A stretch of 43,070 nucleotides of DNA from a bacterium BMS3Bbin08 (lineage in GTDB: Bacteria > Nitrospirota > Thermodesulfovibrionia > UBA6902 > BMS3Bbin08): positions 1 to 43,070 of the forward strand of contig BDTR01000046.1 in NCBI GenBank assembly GCA_002897775.1, read 5' to 3'. How positions within the stretch are numbered: position 1 is the stretch's first letter; every line of letters begins with the position of its first letter. Both the position numbers and the translations under genes were made by a program. Of this stretch, positions 1 to 7,062 are shown piece by piece. The notes below the pieces were generated by a model, which saw only the letters and a list, made by a program, of their open reading frames with translations, made no database searches and had not been told where the DNA came from.

Positions 1-100
1 AATGCATTTTTTCAAATGTTTCATAATTATCTTTATTCTTTTCTACTGGTTGACCACAACGCACACAAATCAAATTTTTATCACTATTATTTTTCTGCAT
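1..100 (-). CDS. Partial small protein with a CxxC zinc knuckle (cassette gene)
   Basis: The gene starts with ATG at 98-100 and reads leftward out of the window, so only 33 codons are visible. The visible product is polar and lysine- and asparagine-rich, with one pair of cysteines in the motif CVRCGQP (a likely half zinc ribbon). It lies immediately beyond the attC site at 121-245, where the next cassette of a minus-strand array should begin. Its own attC should lie outside the window. The function is unknown. The reading frame is open to the edge, but with so little sequence the call is moderate. Confidence 0.5.
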   Translation of the reverse strand, partial: MQKNNSDKNLICVRCGQPVEKNKDNYETFEKMH

Positions 101-120
101 TTTTTATTCTTTTATTTTCA

Positions 121-245
121 GATAACGCAAAACTAAGGGTTGCGTGCCTGTAAAACATTAACATGCAAAAAGACATTCGCAAACATAAACCATTGAAAAC
201 CAAAAAGTCACCTGAGGCACGCATACCCTTCAGTGCTTTGTTATC
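121..245 (-). repeat. attC recombination site 1 (integron cassette)
   Basis: On the minus strand it begins GATAACAAAGCACTGAAGGG and ends TTTTGCGTTATC, so the outer boxes match the TAACAA...CGTTAT layout of attC. The arms around GCGTGCCT/AGGCACGC form an imperfect stem over 125 bp. The inner spacer resembles those of the sites at 1066-1194 and 5523-5658. Confidence 0.8.
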
Positions 246-424
246 ACCTCATTTTTGTAACTGGAAAAATGATAATCAAAACTCATAATTCCCTGGCTCT
301 TTGTTTTTTTGTCTTTTATCATCCGTTATTTTTTTCGCCGTTCATTTCCTTTTTTCAATCTCTTCGGCAAACCAACAAAATATCGAACCGTCATTCAGCC
401 TATCATTTTCAATCTTTCATTTTT
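246..424 (-). other. Cassette without a convincing ORF
   Basis: This 179-bp segment lies between two attC sites and so has the position of a gene cassette. On the minus strand the longest ATG ORF is 22 codons (about 326-394). A plus-strand ORF at 233-481 runs through both flanking attC sites and has no ribosome binding site, so I do not accept it. The segment may be an ORF-less cassette, which could carry a promoter or small RNA, or a decayed one. Confidence 0.5.
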
Positions 425-553
425 GATAACGTGAAGCTCTGTGAATCGAACCATGAAGCACATCAAAGTGCAAAAAACTGATTTACAAACACTAAATCAA
501 ACACAGTCAAAAAAGGTACCGCTGGTTCGATTTCATAGCAGCGTTTTGTTATG
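425..553 (-). repeat. attC recombination site 2
   Basis: The 129-bp site reads ATAACAAAACGCTGC at its minus-strand start and CACGTTATC at its end. The arms GAATCGAACC and GGTTCGATTTC pair. It lies 15 bp downstream of the stop codon of the cassette gene at 568-1044, as expected for an attC. Confidence 0.8.
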
Positions 554-567
554 TCCTCATTCGTTCA

Positions 568-1044
568 TTATTTAGTACACCCTTGAATGGCAAGACCATG
601 GATGACGCCAGTAATACTATTGTTTCTGATAAAGTAATCTACCGTCACCCCAATACCAGAGTATTTTTTAGACTGAATACATTTGCCTTTTTTCTGGAAT
701 AAACTGCTTGGATACATTTCCCTTTCAAGTGTCTGAAAGTTAGCATCTGAATGGGAGTACCATCTAGTTATAATGTTGTTAATCATCATTTTATTAACCA
801 TAAGACCAACTTCTGATGCTGACATACACTGAGGATCATCAAAGGTTATTATTCCGACAGTATTTTTCATGTCGTGAAAATATTTGTTATTTTCGTCTGT
901 TTTTTGTGTATACCAGCATTTTTTAGCTGCATCGTTTTGAATATAACCTTTCTTAAGGTAATTGCTTGCGTGTGCTTCTAATATTAAAACACATGATAAT
1001 AATATGAAAACAAAGACAAATCGACAGTGCAAAAACAATCTCAT
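568..1044 (-). CDS. Secreted protein of unknown function (cassette gene)
   Basis: The 158-residue product has an N-terminal signal peptide: basic start, a hydrophobic stretch of about residues 8-22, and cleavage probably after AHA near residue 26. The mature part contains four cysteines (in KKCWY, DPQCM, KGKCIQ and IQGCTK), which suggests two disulfides in an exported domain. An AGGAGG ribosome binding site precedes the ATG. The gene sits between two attC sites, with its own attC (425-553) just downstream. I do not recognise the family. Cassette genes are often orphan secreted proteins, so the lack of recognisable homology fits. Confidence 0.75.
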   Translation of the reverse strand: MRLFLHCRFVFVFILLSCVLILEAHASNYLKKGYIQNDAAKKCWYTQKTDENNKYFHDMKNTVGIITFDDPQCMSASEVGLMVNKMMINNIITRWYSHSDANFQTLEREMYPSSLFQKKGKCIQSKKYSGIGVTVDYFIRNNSITGVIHGLAIQGCTK

Positions 1045-1065
1045 AATCTTCCTCCTTTTTTTTCA

Positions 1066-1194
1066 GATAACGATGAGATGAGGGGTGCAGACCTGTAGGA
1101 CATTGATGGCTTGAAAGATAATTCGCTAAACATAAAACATTCAAAAGCAAAAAAGTCACCGCTGGTCTGCATCCCTCTCCATCGTCTTGTTATC
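1066..1194 (-). repeat. attC recombination site 3
   Basis: Minus strand: starts GATAACAAGACGATGG and ends TCATCGTTATC. The outer arms (GATGAGATGAGGGGTGCAGACC on plus, partner around 1163-1188) form a long imperfect stem with extrahelical bases, the diagnostic structure of attC. The stop codon of the next gene (TAA, 1190-1192) overlaps the TAACAAG box. Confidence 0.85.
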
Positions 1195-1762
1195 CAATCT
1201 TTAATTTCTTTAAATTCGCTCCTATAGAGTAAGCTTGCTCAAGATGTTCTGGCTTGTCCAAAACTGACCCCTTCGCCATAATATCATTAAAAAAGAACAT
1301 ATCTACAATTTTTACGCCAAGACAGTTGAAAAGCCGTTTGTAAAAATCTACTAACACTTCAGATTCAGAATTTATGTCTTTTTGATTCATGGGCGTTACA
1401 ATTATAGCTTTCTTGCCCGCAATTAAACTTTTGTTATGGGGATGATAATAAAAGAAAAGCCTGTCAAGAAATGTCTTCATTAATCCTGTGACAACACACC
1501 AATATAATGGAGAAGCAAATATAATCAATTCGGTTTTATTTATGTTGTTACGAATTTCAGTCATATCATCCTCAAAAAAACACTTGGAATCCTTAAGACA
1601 CGTATAGCAGCCAATACAATTAGAGATATTCTTATTTCTCAGTTCAATAATCGCTGGCTTGAAGTTATTACTTTTAGCACCCTCAATAATCCTGCTGATA
1701 ATAATATCTGTATTTCCATTTTTCCGGGTGGCTCCATTGATAATTAAAATCGATTCAGACAT
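1190..1762 (-). CDS. Iron-sulfur flavoprotein / NADPH-dependent FMN reductase family (cassette gene)
   Basis: The 190-residue protein has a flavodoxin-like fold. Residues 5-17 (ILIINGATRKNGN) form the FMN phosphate loop. C49-x2-C52-x2-C55-x5-C61 matches the compact cysteine motif of the Isf (iron-sulfur flavoprotein) family, which binds a 4Fe-4S cluster. SPLYWCVVTGLMKTFLDR around residues 84-101 is the usual second FMN-contacting segment. Family members pass electrons between ferredoxin-type donors and flavin in anaerobes; the substrate here is unknown. The stop codon overlaps attC 1066-1194, and another attC precedes the gene, so it is a single-gene cassette. Confidence 0.85.
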   Translation of the reverse strand: MSESILIINGATRKNGNTDIIISRIIEGAKSNNFKPAIIELRNKNISNCIGCYTCLKDSKCFFEDDMTEIRNNINKTELIIFASPLYWCVVTGLMKTFLDRLFFYYHPHNKSLIAGKKAIIVTPMNQKDINSESEVLVDFYKRLFNCLGVKIVDMFFFNDIMAKGSVLDKPEHLEQAYSIGANLKKLKIG

Positions 1763-1785
1763 TTAATTGCCTTTTTTTCTTCATG

Positions 1786-1917
1786 GATAACGCAGAGTTG
1801 AGTGACGAGTACCACTGCAGCATAAAACCATGCCTGAAACTGATTTGCAAACCTCAAAACATTGCAACCTAAAAAAGCGACCTGTGGTACTCGTTCAATC
1901 TCCAACGACTTGTTATA
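1786..1917 (-). repeat. attC recombination site 4
   Basis: The 132-bp site starts on the minus strand with GTATAACAAGTCGTTGG and ends CTGCGTTATC. The arms GACGAGTACCAC and GTGGTACTCGTT pair. It lies 11 bp past the stop of the gene at 1929-2462 and 23 bp before the start of the next cassette gene. Confidence 0.82.
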
Positions 1918-1928
1918 CAATCTTCTTT

Positions 1929-2462
1929 TTATCGTTGCTTTCGTGGCATAGGCGAGTCAATCCCATGAAGAAAATGGTTAATTGAGTATCCTATCCCAAT
2001 TACCCATTGCATAAAAATTACTTGATGTTCAGGGCTATTTCTATATTTAATGAATCCATCTTTGGTTAACTTCTCATTGTAAAGAGGCATTCCTTTAGGT
2101 TCCATTGTAAAATCATCTGGTATACCATCTAAATTATGGTCACGAATTATAATTGTAGGATTTTTTTCGCTTGGTTCCGTATTGCCAGTTTTTGGATCAA
2201 CTGAAACTATAGCTTCTTTGGGAAGTATACTTTTAAAAATCATGCCTTTCTTTGGCATTTTTAATATCTCATATTTTCCCTGTGCACTCAAATTAGGACC
2301 AGTTTTATATGTAGTTGTTAAAGTATAATTATTTGCATTTTCAACTGCCTTGATAAGTAATGGATATTCAGAGAGCCACCATATTGAATTTGCATGTGAA
2401 ACACTTGTCAAAAGAATTAGTGACAAACAAATAAAACTCATTGTTATCATCCTTGTGACCAT
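1929..2462 (-). CDS. Secreted protein with an EF-hand-like loop (cassette gene)
   Basis: The 177-residue product begins with a signal peptide (hydrophobic residues about 7-22, likely cleavage after SHA at residue 24). Residues around 108-119 read RDHNLDGIPDDF, which resembles a calcium-binding EF-hand or dockerin-type loop (DxNxDGxxDD). The N-terminal mature part looks beta-rich. The start at 2462 has a GGAGT ribosome binding site seven bases upstream. The attC at 1786-1917 lies directly downstream. The upstream side is altered by the Y1 transposon at 2530-3607. I do not recognise the family; a periplasmic or extracellular location is inferred from the signal peptide. Confidence 0.75.
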   Translation of the reverse strand: MVTRMITMSFICLSLILLTSVSHANSIWWLSEYPLLIKAVENANNYTLTTTYKTGPNLSAQGKYEILKMPKKGMIFKSILPKEAIVSVDPKTGNTEPSEKNPTIIIRDHNLDGIPDDFTMEPKGMPLYNEKLTKDGFIKYRNSPEHQVIFMQWVIGIGYSINHFLHGIDSPMPRKQR

Positions 2463-2529
2463 TTATAACTCCTTTCCGTGTTAGGCAAACTAATGAATTT
2501 AATCACCTGCTATCGCTGAGCCTATCGGA

Positions 2530-2554
2530 GGGGTCAGATCTTTCATCGTGACAA
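2530..2554 (+). repeat. Left terminal inverted repeat of the Y1 element
   Basis: The 25-bp sequence begins GGGGTCAGATC and is exactly complementary to 3583-3607. The transposase stop codon (2543-2545) lies within it. Confidence 0.85.
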
Positions 2555-3526
2555 TCTCCCTTCTATTCGGCCTACAATATGTTTTAGTTTTTTATCTTTT
2601 TTTAGCATATCCCGTAATCTTTTTCGACCCTGACTTACTGTGCTGTAATCAACCTCCAGCAACCTTCCAATTTCCGCTCCCTTGATTCCTCCTGCCCTGT
2701 AAAGTAAATCCATTAGAACATTCCTCTCAATACCTTTTGACTTCTTTATCCCATCCAGGTCTTTCCCAGTCTCTTCCTGAATTGCATCAATTATTTCATC
2801 TTTCACCCGCAGTCCATGAAGTTTCCTTAATGATGGTTGCTCTCTCATATCAGGTTTCTTTTTCAGATATTTGTCTAAAACTTTCTCTATAAAATTCTCT
2901 TTGCCTATTATGCTCTGGCCTACTATTATATCTTTCACATCCATCTGACCTGAAGCATCTATGCTTATAATATCAGAGTACGCCCGCCTTCCCTTCTCAT
3001 TGTCACCGCCATACTCTTCCAGCACAAGATTATAATCAATAAACTCCTGCTTTCCCCTTTTGTCAATATATCCCGGAAGACTGCTCCATTTGTATTTTTT
3101 TAGATACTTCATCTTTTCTTTGTAAGGCATTTTCTTTATGCCCTTTATTTTGACAGGATTTAGATGTATGTATCTGGACAACATCGTCAAATATGTATCT
3201 TTGTCAACCAATATACCCTTAAATCTTCCTTGATATAAGTGACCTCCTTTTTTGTGTCTGCGGTTATAGTGACTTGTGTACCGCATGTTGAAATGACGCA
3301 TGTATTCACTAAGATTGCCTTTCGGGGTTTCAATTAATAAATGGTAATGATTGCTCATCAATACATAGCTGTAGATTATTATGCTATGTATGTTTTGTGA
3401 TTCACTCAGGATTTCGAGGAATGAGTTCCTGTCTTTGTCGTCTTTGTATATGTCTGTTTTTGCATTGCCACGGCAGGTTATATGATATACTGCGCCAGGA
3501 TACTGTATCCGCAACGGTCTTGCCAT
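2543..3526 (-). CDS. REP-associated tyrosine transposase (Y1_Tnp, HUH family)
   Basis: The N-terminal half is a Y1 HUH transposase domain. It has YHITCRGNAK near the start, the metal-binding HUH signature in NHYHLLIE, and RYIHLNPV with the likely nucleophilic tyrosine. The C-terminal third (from about residue 225) is basic and ends in a helix-turn-helix (KGAEIGRLLEVDYSTVSQGR), as in the longer RAYT-like proteins. The start at 3526 (MARPLRIQYPG, the usual family start) is preferred over ATG 3535 because the GGGGG ribosome site is only one base from the latter. This gives 327 residues. The flanking 25-bp inverted repeats indicate that the gene is the sole cargo of a mobile unit. Confidence 0.85.
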   Translation of the reverse strand: MARPLRIQYPGAVYHITCRGNAKTDIYKDDKDRNSFLEILSESQNIHSIIIYSYVLMSNHYHLLIETPKGNLSEYMRHFNMRYTSHYNRRHKKGGHLYQGRFKGILVDKDTYLTMLSRYIHLNPVKIKGIKKMPYKEKMKYLKKYKWSSLPGYIDKRGKQEFIDYNLVLEEYGGDNEKGRRAYSDIISIDASGQMDVKDIIVGQSIIGKENFIEKVLDKYLKKKPDMREQPSLRKLHGLRVKDEIIDAIQEETGKDLDGIKKSKGIERNVLMDLLYRAGGIKGAEIGRLLEVDYSTVSQGRKRLRDMLKKDKKLKHIVGRIEGRLSR

Positions 3527-3582
3527 TTTCAACATGCCCCCTTTTTTTATAATTTAATCTGTTGCGAATAAATCATTAACAT

Positions 3583-3607
3583 TTGTCACGATGAAAGATC
3601 TGACCCC
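3583..3607 (-). repeat. Right terminal inverted repeat of the Y1 element
   Basis: It ends ...GATCTGACCCC and is the exact reverse complement of 2530-2554. Confidence 0.85.
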
Positions 3608-3687
3608 ATTCGGTACTGCTTTTCGCAGGACCCAATATGAATGGGTATGCCGGGAATATTTATCCATTGGATCCATAGATTAGACAG

Positions 3688-4611
3688 CTAGTTATTACAT
3701 CGCAAACGGCGGCATTCATAGATGTCATTTATTTTATACTGAGTGAAAATCGTTTTTATTTCGTCTTTTGATATTATTTCGCCAATTTCCTCTTTCTCTA
3801 AAGATTCCACTAGTTGTTGGTTGCCTAAGTCCACCATAAAAACACGTATTGGATCATTCCTTTTTTTCATTTCGAATACTGTGTCAATTTCAAATTTAAT
3901 TATTGGATTTTCTTGACTGTAATCATTTGAAGCAAGAAACACAACCGCACAAGCTTCAGAGAGTCTGTCTTTAATAAATTTCTCTTCATTATCAAAAGTC
4001 TTTACTTTACCGAAGCGATATTCCCAAACTTCACAGTCGTGCCTGTAGGCATAATAACAAGCGCCTTCAAGATACATATGGCTTTCAGGTGATTTTAGAG
4101 AATGCAGGATTACGACTCTTCTTGGGCGGAGTTTTTTCTCCCATATATTTTTCCGAACCATAAGATTGAGTTGCTCAAGCATTACGAAGTGATATTCTTG
4201 AGTATGTTTATCCATCTTTTTGGAATAGAATTCTACACATTTATCATATTCTTTTCTTGATTTTATTTCTAATTCACGGAAGTCGCCGACAGGCATATCA
4301 GGCACAAATTTTTCTTTGTACGCATTTCCAAGTGCCATTGTAGAGTAAATACTTTTTATATCAATACGCTTCTCATTAAATAGACGGATTGCACTGTTAT
4401 AGTCCTTGAAAGATTTGTTAGCGTACTCCTCTTGAACTTTCTTGTGAACTACATAATCATCGAGATATAAATTGATATAACAATCTCCGCGTTCCTTAAA
4501 TCTATTAGCCAAGTGTTCTATATCAAGTGAATATGAAGAGCGCATGGCCTGCAATTTATCAATTTTATTGGTTGCTCTTTCAATTGCTGTTTTCCAATTG
4601 TCGATTCCCAC
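3688..4611 (-). CDS. Protein with a TIR-like C-terminal domain (cassette gene)
   Basis: The 307-residue product has a helical, charged N-terminal half (residues 1-155). The C-terminal alpha/beta domain (about 164-262) has the order of motifs seen in TIR domains. These are a first beta strand RRVVILHSL, a central VWEYRFGK strand, a helix with LSEACAVVFLASNDYSQ (residues 217-233), and a following helix NPIIKFEIDTVFE that puts E241 in the position of the TIR catalytic glutamate. No signal peptide or membrane segment is visible. It starts at GTG 4611 behind AAGGA. It lies between attC-like sites, so it is probably a cassette gene. TIR homology is my reading of the pattern, not a database hit; a related TIR-like nucleotide-binding fold is the main alternative. 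Confidence 0.5.
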   Translation of the reverse strand: MGIDNWKTAIERATNKIDKLQAMRSSYSLDIEHLANRFKERGDCYINLYLDDYVVHKKVQEEYANKSFKDYNSAIRLFNEKRIDIKSIYSTMALGNAYKEKFVPDMPVGDFRELEIKSRKEYDKCVEFYSKKMDKHTQEYHFVMLEQLNLMVRKNIWEKKLRPRRVVILHSLKSPESHMYLEGACYYAYRHDCEVWEYRFGKVKTFDNEEKFIKDRLSEACAVVFLASNDYSQENPIIKFEIDTVFEMKKRNDPIRVFMVDLGNQQLVESLEKEEIGEIISKDEIKTIFTQYKINDIYECRRLRCNN

Positions 4612-4646
4612 AACGTGTCCTTTCTAATTAATATATTTCAAGATAC

Positions 4647-4711
4647 TTAACGCTGTGAACTCACGGGGTTGCGGACTAGTTTTCCACCAATCCTTGCGGA
4701 GATTTGTTATG
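4647..4711 (-). repeat. Short attC-like site 5
   Basis: A 65-bp candidate. The left box ACTTAAC fits the RYYYAAC consensus, and the right end TTTGTTATG resembles the R'' side of the other sites. The arms around ACTCACGGGGTT and AATCCTTGCGGAG pair only imperfectly. It lies 20 bp past the stop of the gene at 4731-5099 and 36 bp before the next cassette gene. Confidence 0.5.
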
Positions 4712-4730
4712 GATTTTAATCTATCCACCT

Positions 4731-5099
4731 TCATCGGCCAATTATCATGATATATGCTGCAATCACATTTGCATAAGGCAGTTTTGATCTTAAAGGGATA
4801 GATTTATTTACTCCCTCCAACAGATCGAGCAAAGATATCTCTCTGCCGTATTCTTTTCTTAAGATTTCTTGTGATTTGACAGTCATATCACCGATGCGCT
4901 CTTTGGGTTCATCTGTTTTCTTCTCGAGAGAGTTAAGTAAATATCTATAGCGAGCAACCTTGGTTTTATTCGGGTAATTCCCATCGATAAGAGCCATTTT
5001 TTCTTCGACTGTATTTTGACTGAGGCCGATTTGGTAAAAGACCAGCGCGAAAGAAACTGTCAAAATGAAAATTAAGATTGTTTTGGATATTGTCTTCAT
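4731..5099 (-). CDS. Small exported or membrane-anchored protein (cassette gene)
   Basis: The 122-residue protein starts at ATG 5097-5099, chosen because AGAGAGGTGG precedes it. A longer frame to 5273 would run through the attC site and the neighbouring gene. Residues 1-28 (MKTISKTILIFILTVSFALV...) are a signal peptide or N-terminal anchor. The rest is charged and helical (residues 35-90, many Lys and Glu), ending in a short hydrophobic tail YANVIAAYIMIIGR. There are no recognisable motifs and the function is unknown. It is flanked by attC-like sites on both sides. Confidence 0.65.
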   Translation of the reverse strand: MKTISKTILIFILTVSFALVFYQIGLSQNTVEEKMALIDGNYPNKTKVARYRYLLNSLEKKTDEPKERIGDMTVKSQEILRKEYGREISLLDLLEGVNKSIPLRSKLPYANVIAAYIMIIGR

Positions 5100-5128
5100 T
5101 AGACCACCTCTCTTAAATTTATTTATAT

Positions 5129-5200
5129 GCGTAACGGCAAACATCAATCGACCCTGAAAAGCGCGTCGTAGCAGGGGTCTGATGGATGCACTTGTTAGCC
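5129..5200 (-). repeat. attC recombination site 6 (short form)
   Basis: The 72-bp site reads GGCTAACAAGTGCATCC at its minus-strand start and TTTGCCGTTACGC at its end. The arms CATCAATCGACCCTG and CAGGGGTCTGATGG pair well across a short loop. The stop codon (TAA, 5195-5197) of the upstream zinc-ribbon gene lies inside the TAACAAG box. Confidence 0.82.
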
Positions 5201-5503
5201 GTTTATTGCTAGTGAATTTTTTGCTAATGCACCACATGATGGGCATTTGTATTTTCTCCAGCCCCAAGCCCAAAAAATAAGCCCTGGCAGAACATAAAAG
5301 AGCAAACCAAGAATGATGATGAATTGAGGGAAGTTATAGTTTCTTAACCAAGTCTTCATTTGGCCAATATACCCGCATTGATGACACTTCCTATCATTCG
5401 TACTCGGTTTTTTTATACTATGTTTATCAAGCATTTCTCCGCAATGTTTGCATTTAATAGCCTCTTCTTGGATTTCTTCTGCACAGTAGGGACATTTTCT
5501 CAT
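5195..5503 (-). CDS. Membrane zinc-ribbon protein (cassette gene)
   Basis: The 102-residue protein opens with a zinc ribbon: C4-x2-C7 and C18-x2-C21 (CPYC and CKHC). A second set follows, C40-x2-C43 and C87-x2-C90. A hydrophobic helix of about residues 60-80 (FIIILGLLFYVLPGLIFW) separates its two halves, so the second zinc site would be split across a membrane segment or hairpin. The function is unknown; similar zinc-ribbon/TM proteins are common as small hypothetical genes. GAGGAT precedes ATG 5503. The stop codon overlaps attC 5129-5200, marking it as a cassette gene. Confidence 0.75.
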   Translation of the reverse strand: MRKCPYCAEEIQEEAIKCKHCGEMLDKHSIKKPSTNDRKCHQCGYIGQMKTWLRNYNFPQFIIILGLLFYVLPGLIFWAWGWRKYKCPSCGALAKNSLAING

Positions 5504-5522
5504 TTTTTATCCTCTTCAGTTT

Positions 5523-5658
5523 TTACGGCTACGATCAGGATCATCGTTGCGCACCATTTAGTTTACTTGAAAGCAAAATGATGATTCGCAGACCTTAAAA
5601 CCAGCAAGAGCAAAAAAACTCCTGCTGGTTCGCATTAACTCCACCAGATTTGTTTAAT
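5523..5658 (-). repeat. Degenerate attC-like site 7
   Basis: The spacer ATTCGCAGACC...AAAACCAGC...GCTGGTTCGCAT clearly resembles the spacers of the sites at 121-245 and 1066-1194. The outer box is degenerate (ATTAAACAAATC instead of TAACAA), and the left arm pairs weakly. It is probably a decayed attC at the upstream end of the array. The stop codon of the stomatin gene lies only a few bases away. Confidence 0.55.
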
Positions 5659-5662
5659 CCCC

Positions 5663-6604
5663 TTATGCGCTCTTGGTCTCACTTGCTTGTTTTACATGCC
5701 CGAGTACAGACATTGCTGTTGCAACCATAGATGAAATATCCCCCATGTTTGAAGGTATTATCATGGTATTATTCTCTTTGGCCAGCTTTCCAAATTCTGC
5801 TATATATTTTTCAGCGACTCTTAAATTCGCGGCTGTTTCTCCACCGGTCAAGCTTAAAGAGCTGGCAATTTTCTTAATGCCTTCTGCTGTTGCATACGCT
5901 ACCAGTTCAATTTCTTTTGCCTGTCCCTCGGCTTCATTGATGCGCTTCTGTTTCTCACCCTCTGATACCTCTATAGCCTCTCTCTTTAATCCTTCTGCTC
6001 TGTTTATTCTTGATTGTCTGTCACCCTCAGATATTGCAACTGCAGCACGTTTCTCTCTCTCGGCCCTCATCTGCTTTTCCATAGCTTCCATGACAGTTTT
6101 TGGGGGCGTAATATCTTTAATTTCATAGCGTAATACCTTAACACCCCAATTTTGGGACGCTTCGTCAATAGCTGCCACGACCTGTTGATTCAAGCTCTCA
6201 CGTTCTTCAAAGGTTCTATCAAGCTCAATTTTCCCTATAACCGAACGGAGAGAAGTCTGAGCGAGCTGACTTGCAGCTAATCTATAATTATCAATGCCGT
6301 ATGCTGACAACTTGCTGTCGATCACCTGTAAATACAGAACTCCATCAACTGAAACGGATACGTTATCGGTTGTTATGCAATCTTGAGATTCAATATCCAT
6401 TACTTCTTCTTTCAGAGAACGTTTGTAGGCTACTCTATCAAGGAACGGGATAAGAATATGAAAACCAGCTCCCAGCGATTGACTGTATTTGCCGAGTCGT
6501 TCAATAATATATTCTGATCTTTGCGGTACAATAACAGCTGTTTTAATCAATAAGACGATAACAATGACAGCCAGGACGGCTGCAACAACTAATGAAGTGT
6601 TCAT
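5663..6604 (-). CDS. SPFH/band 7 membrane protein (stomatin-like)
   Basis: The 313-residue protein has one N-terminal membrane helix (about residues 5-24). An SPFH/PHB domain follows (about 25-200), starting VPQRSEYIIERLGKYSQ, the usual stomatin opening. A coiled-coil region rich in EGEKQKRINEAEGQAKEI (about 200-250) is typical of oligomerising SPFH proteins of the QmcA/slipin type. Such proteins form ring scaffolds in the inner membrane and influence membrane proteolysis and lipid order. The start overlaps the stop of the upstream nfeD-like gene by four bases (ATGA), so the two are translationally coupled. An attC-like site lies a few bases downstream, but I treat this as the chromosomal flank of the array. 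Confidence 0.9.
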   Translation of the reverse strand: MNTSLVVAAVLAVIVIVLLIKTAVIVPQRSEYIIERLGKYSQSLGAGFHILIPFLDRVAYKRSLKEEVMDIESQDCITTDNVSVSVDGVLYLQVIDSKLSAYGIDNYRLAASQLAQTSLRSVIGKIELDRTFEERESLNQQVVAAIDEASQNWGVKVLRYEIKDITPPKTVMEAMEKQMRAEREKRAAVAISEGDRQSRINRAEGLKREAIEVSEGEKQKRINEAEGQAKEIELVAYATAEGIKKIASSLSLTGGETAANLRVAEKYIAEFGKLAKENNTMIIPSNMGDISSMVATAMSVLGHVKQASETKSA

Positions 6605-7062
6605 TTTTCCTCCTTTACCAGTTTAACTTTAAATGTTAAGCCATCTTCAGATTCTTGGCTTTCTATTAATGCAGGCTGACCTTCTTCTATCTCTTCATCT
6701 GCAATAGCCCTCCAGAAACTTCCCATAACTTTTATTTCTCCAGGCACAGTAGGGAATATTTTTTTTGTCACGGTGGCCGTTTTCCCTATTTTTGAATCTG
6801 CATACTTATCATCAATGATATCCCGGGTTTGTCCCTTAAAAACTCTCATACTGTATTTCCGGAGGGTAAAGAGCAGGATTAACGATGAAACAATAAAAAT
6901 TACTATTTGATTAGTTAAATCAATATCTAACTGCCATACAATTATTGCGACAATCCAACATCCAGCTGTAAAGAATATTAATATAAATCCTGGCAACGTT
7001 AATTCAGCAATTAAAAAAGCAACTCCAACAAAAAACCATATTAATGATGTTGAAAGGGTCAT
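6601..7062 (-). CDS. NfeD-like membrane protein (short form)
   Basis: The 153-residue protein has three or four hydrophobic segments in its first 75 residues. A C-terminal soluble OB-fold domain (about 85-150) follows, with the NfeD pattern GKTATVTKKIFPTVPGEIKV...GSFWRAIADEEIEEG. Short NfeD proteins lack the serine-protease domain of long ones and pair with an SPFH protein, here the next gene, with a four-base overlap. GGAGG lies five bases before the ATG. The pair probably forms a membrane complex; the precise role is not settled in the family. Confidence 0.9.
   Translation of the reverse strand: MTLSTSLIWFFVGVAFLIAELTLPGFILIFFTAGCWIVAIIVWQLDIDLTNQIVIFIVSSLILLFTLRKYSMRVFKGQTRDIIDDKYADSKIGKTATVTKKIFPTVPGEIKVMGSFWRAIADEEIEEGQPALIESQESEDGLTFKVKLVKEEK

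Larger units (their letters stand above)
2530..3607 (-). mobile_element. Y1-transposase element with 25-bp perfect terminal inverted repeats
   Basis: A 1,078-bp unit bounded by a perfect 25-bp inverted repeat: GGGGTCAGATCTTTC... at 2530-2554 and its complement at 3583-3607. It encodes one Y1 (HUH) transposase whose stop codon lies inside the left repeat. Flanking bases (GGAG on the left, ATTC on the right) show no obvious target duplication. It sits between two cassette genes, in the interval where the attC of the gene at 3688-4611 should be. Confidence 0.8.

Noticed and set aside
233-481. Plus-strand ORF of 82 codons at the left end
   Set aside because: It runs through two attC sites, has no ribosome binding site and a low-complexity Phe/His-rich product.
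953-1159. Minus-strand ORF of 68 codons
   Set aside because: It covers attC 1066-1194 and overlaps the better-supported secreted protein gene.
2480-2486. GTTAGGC, a perfect attC core match
   Set aside because: An attC ending here would lie inside the start of the gene at 1929-2462; no partner arm is present on that side.
5100-5273. Longer start for the gene at 4731-5099
   Set aside because: The extension translates through attC 5129-5200 and the neighbouring stop; the internal ATG has a strong ribosome site.
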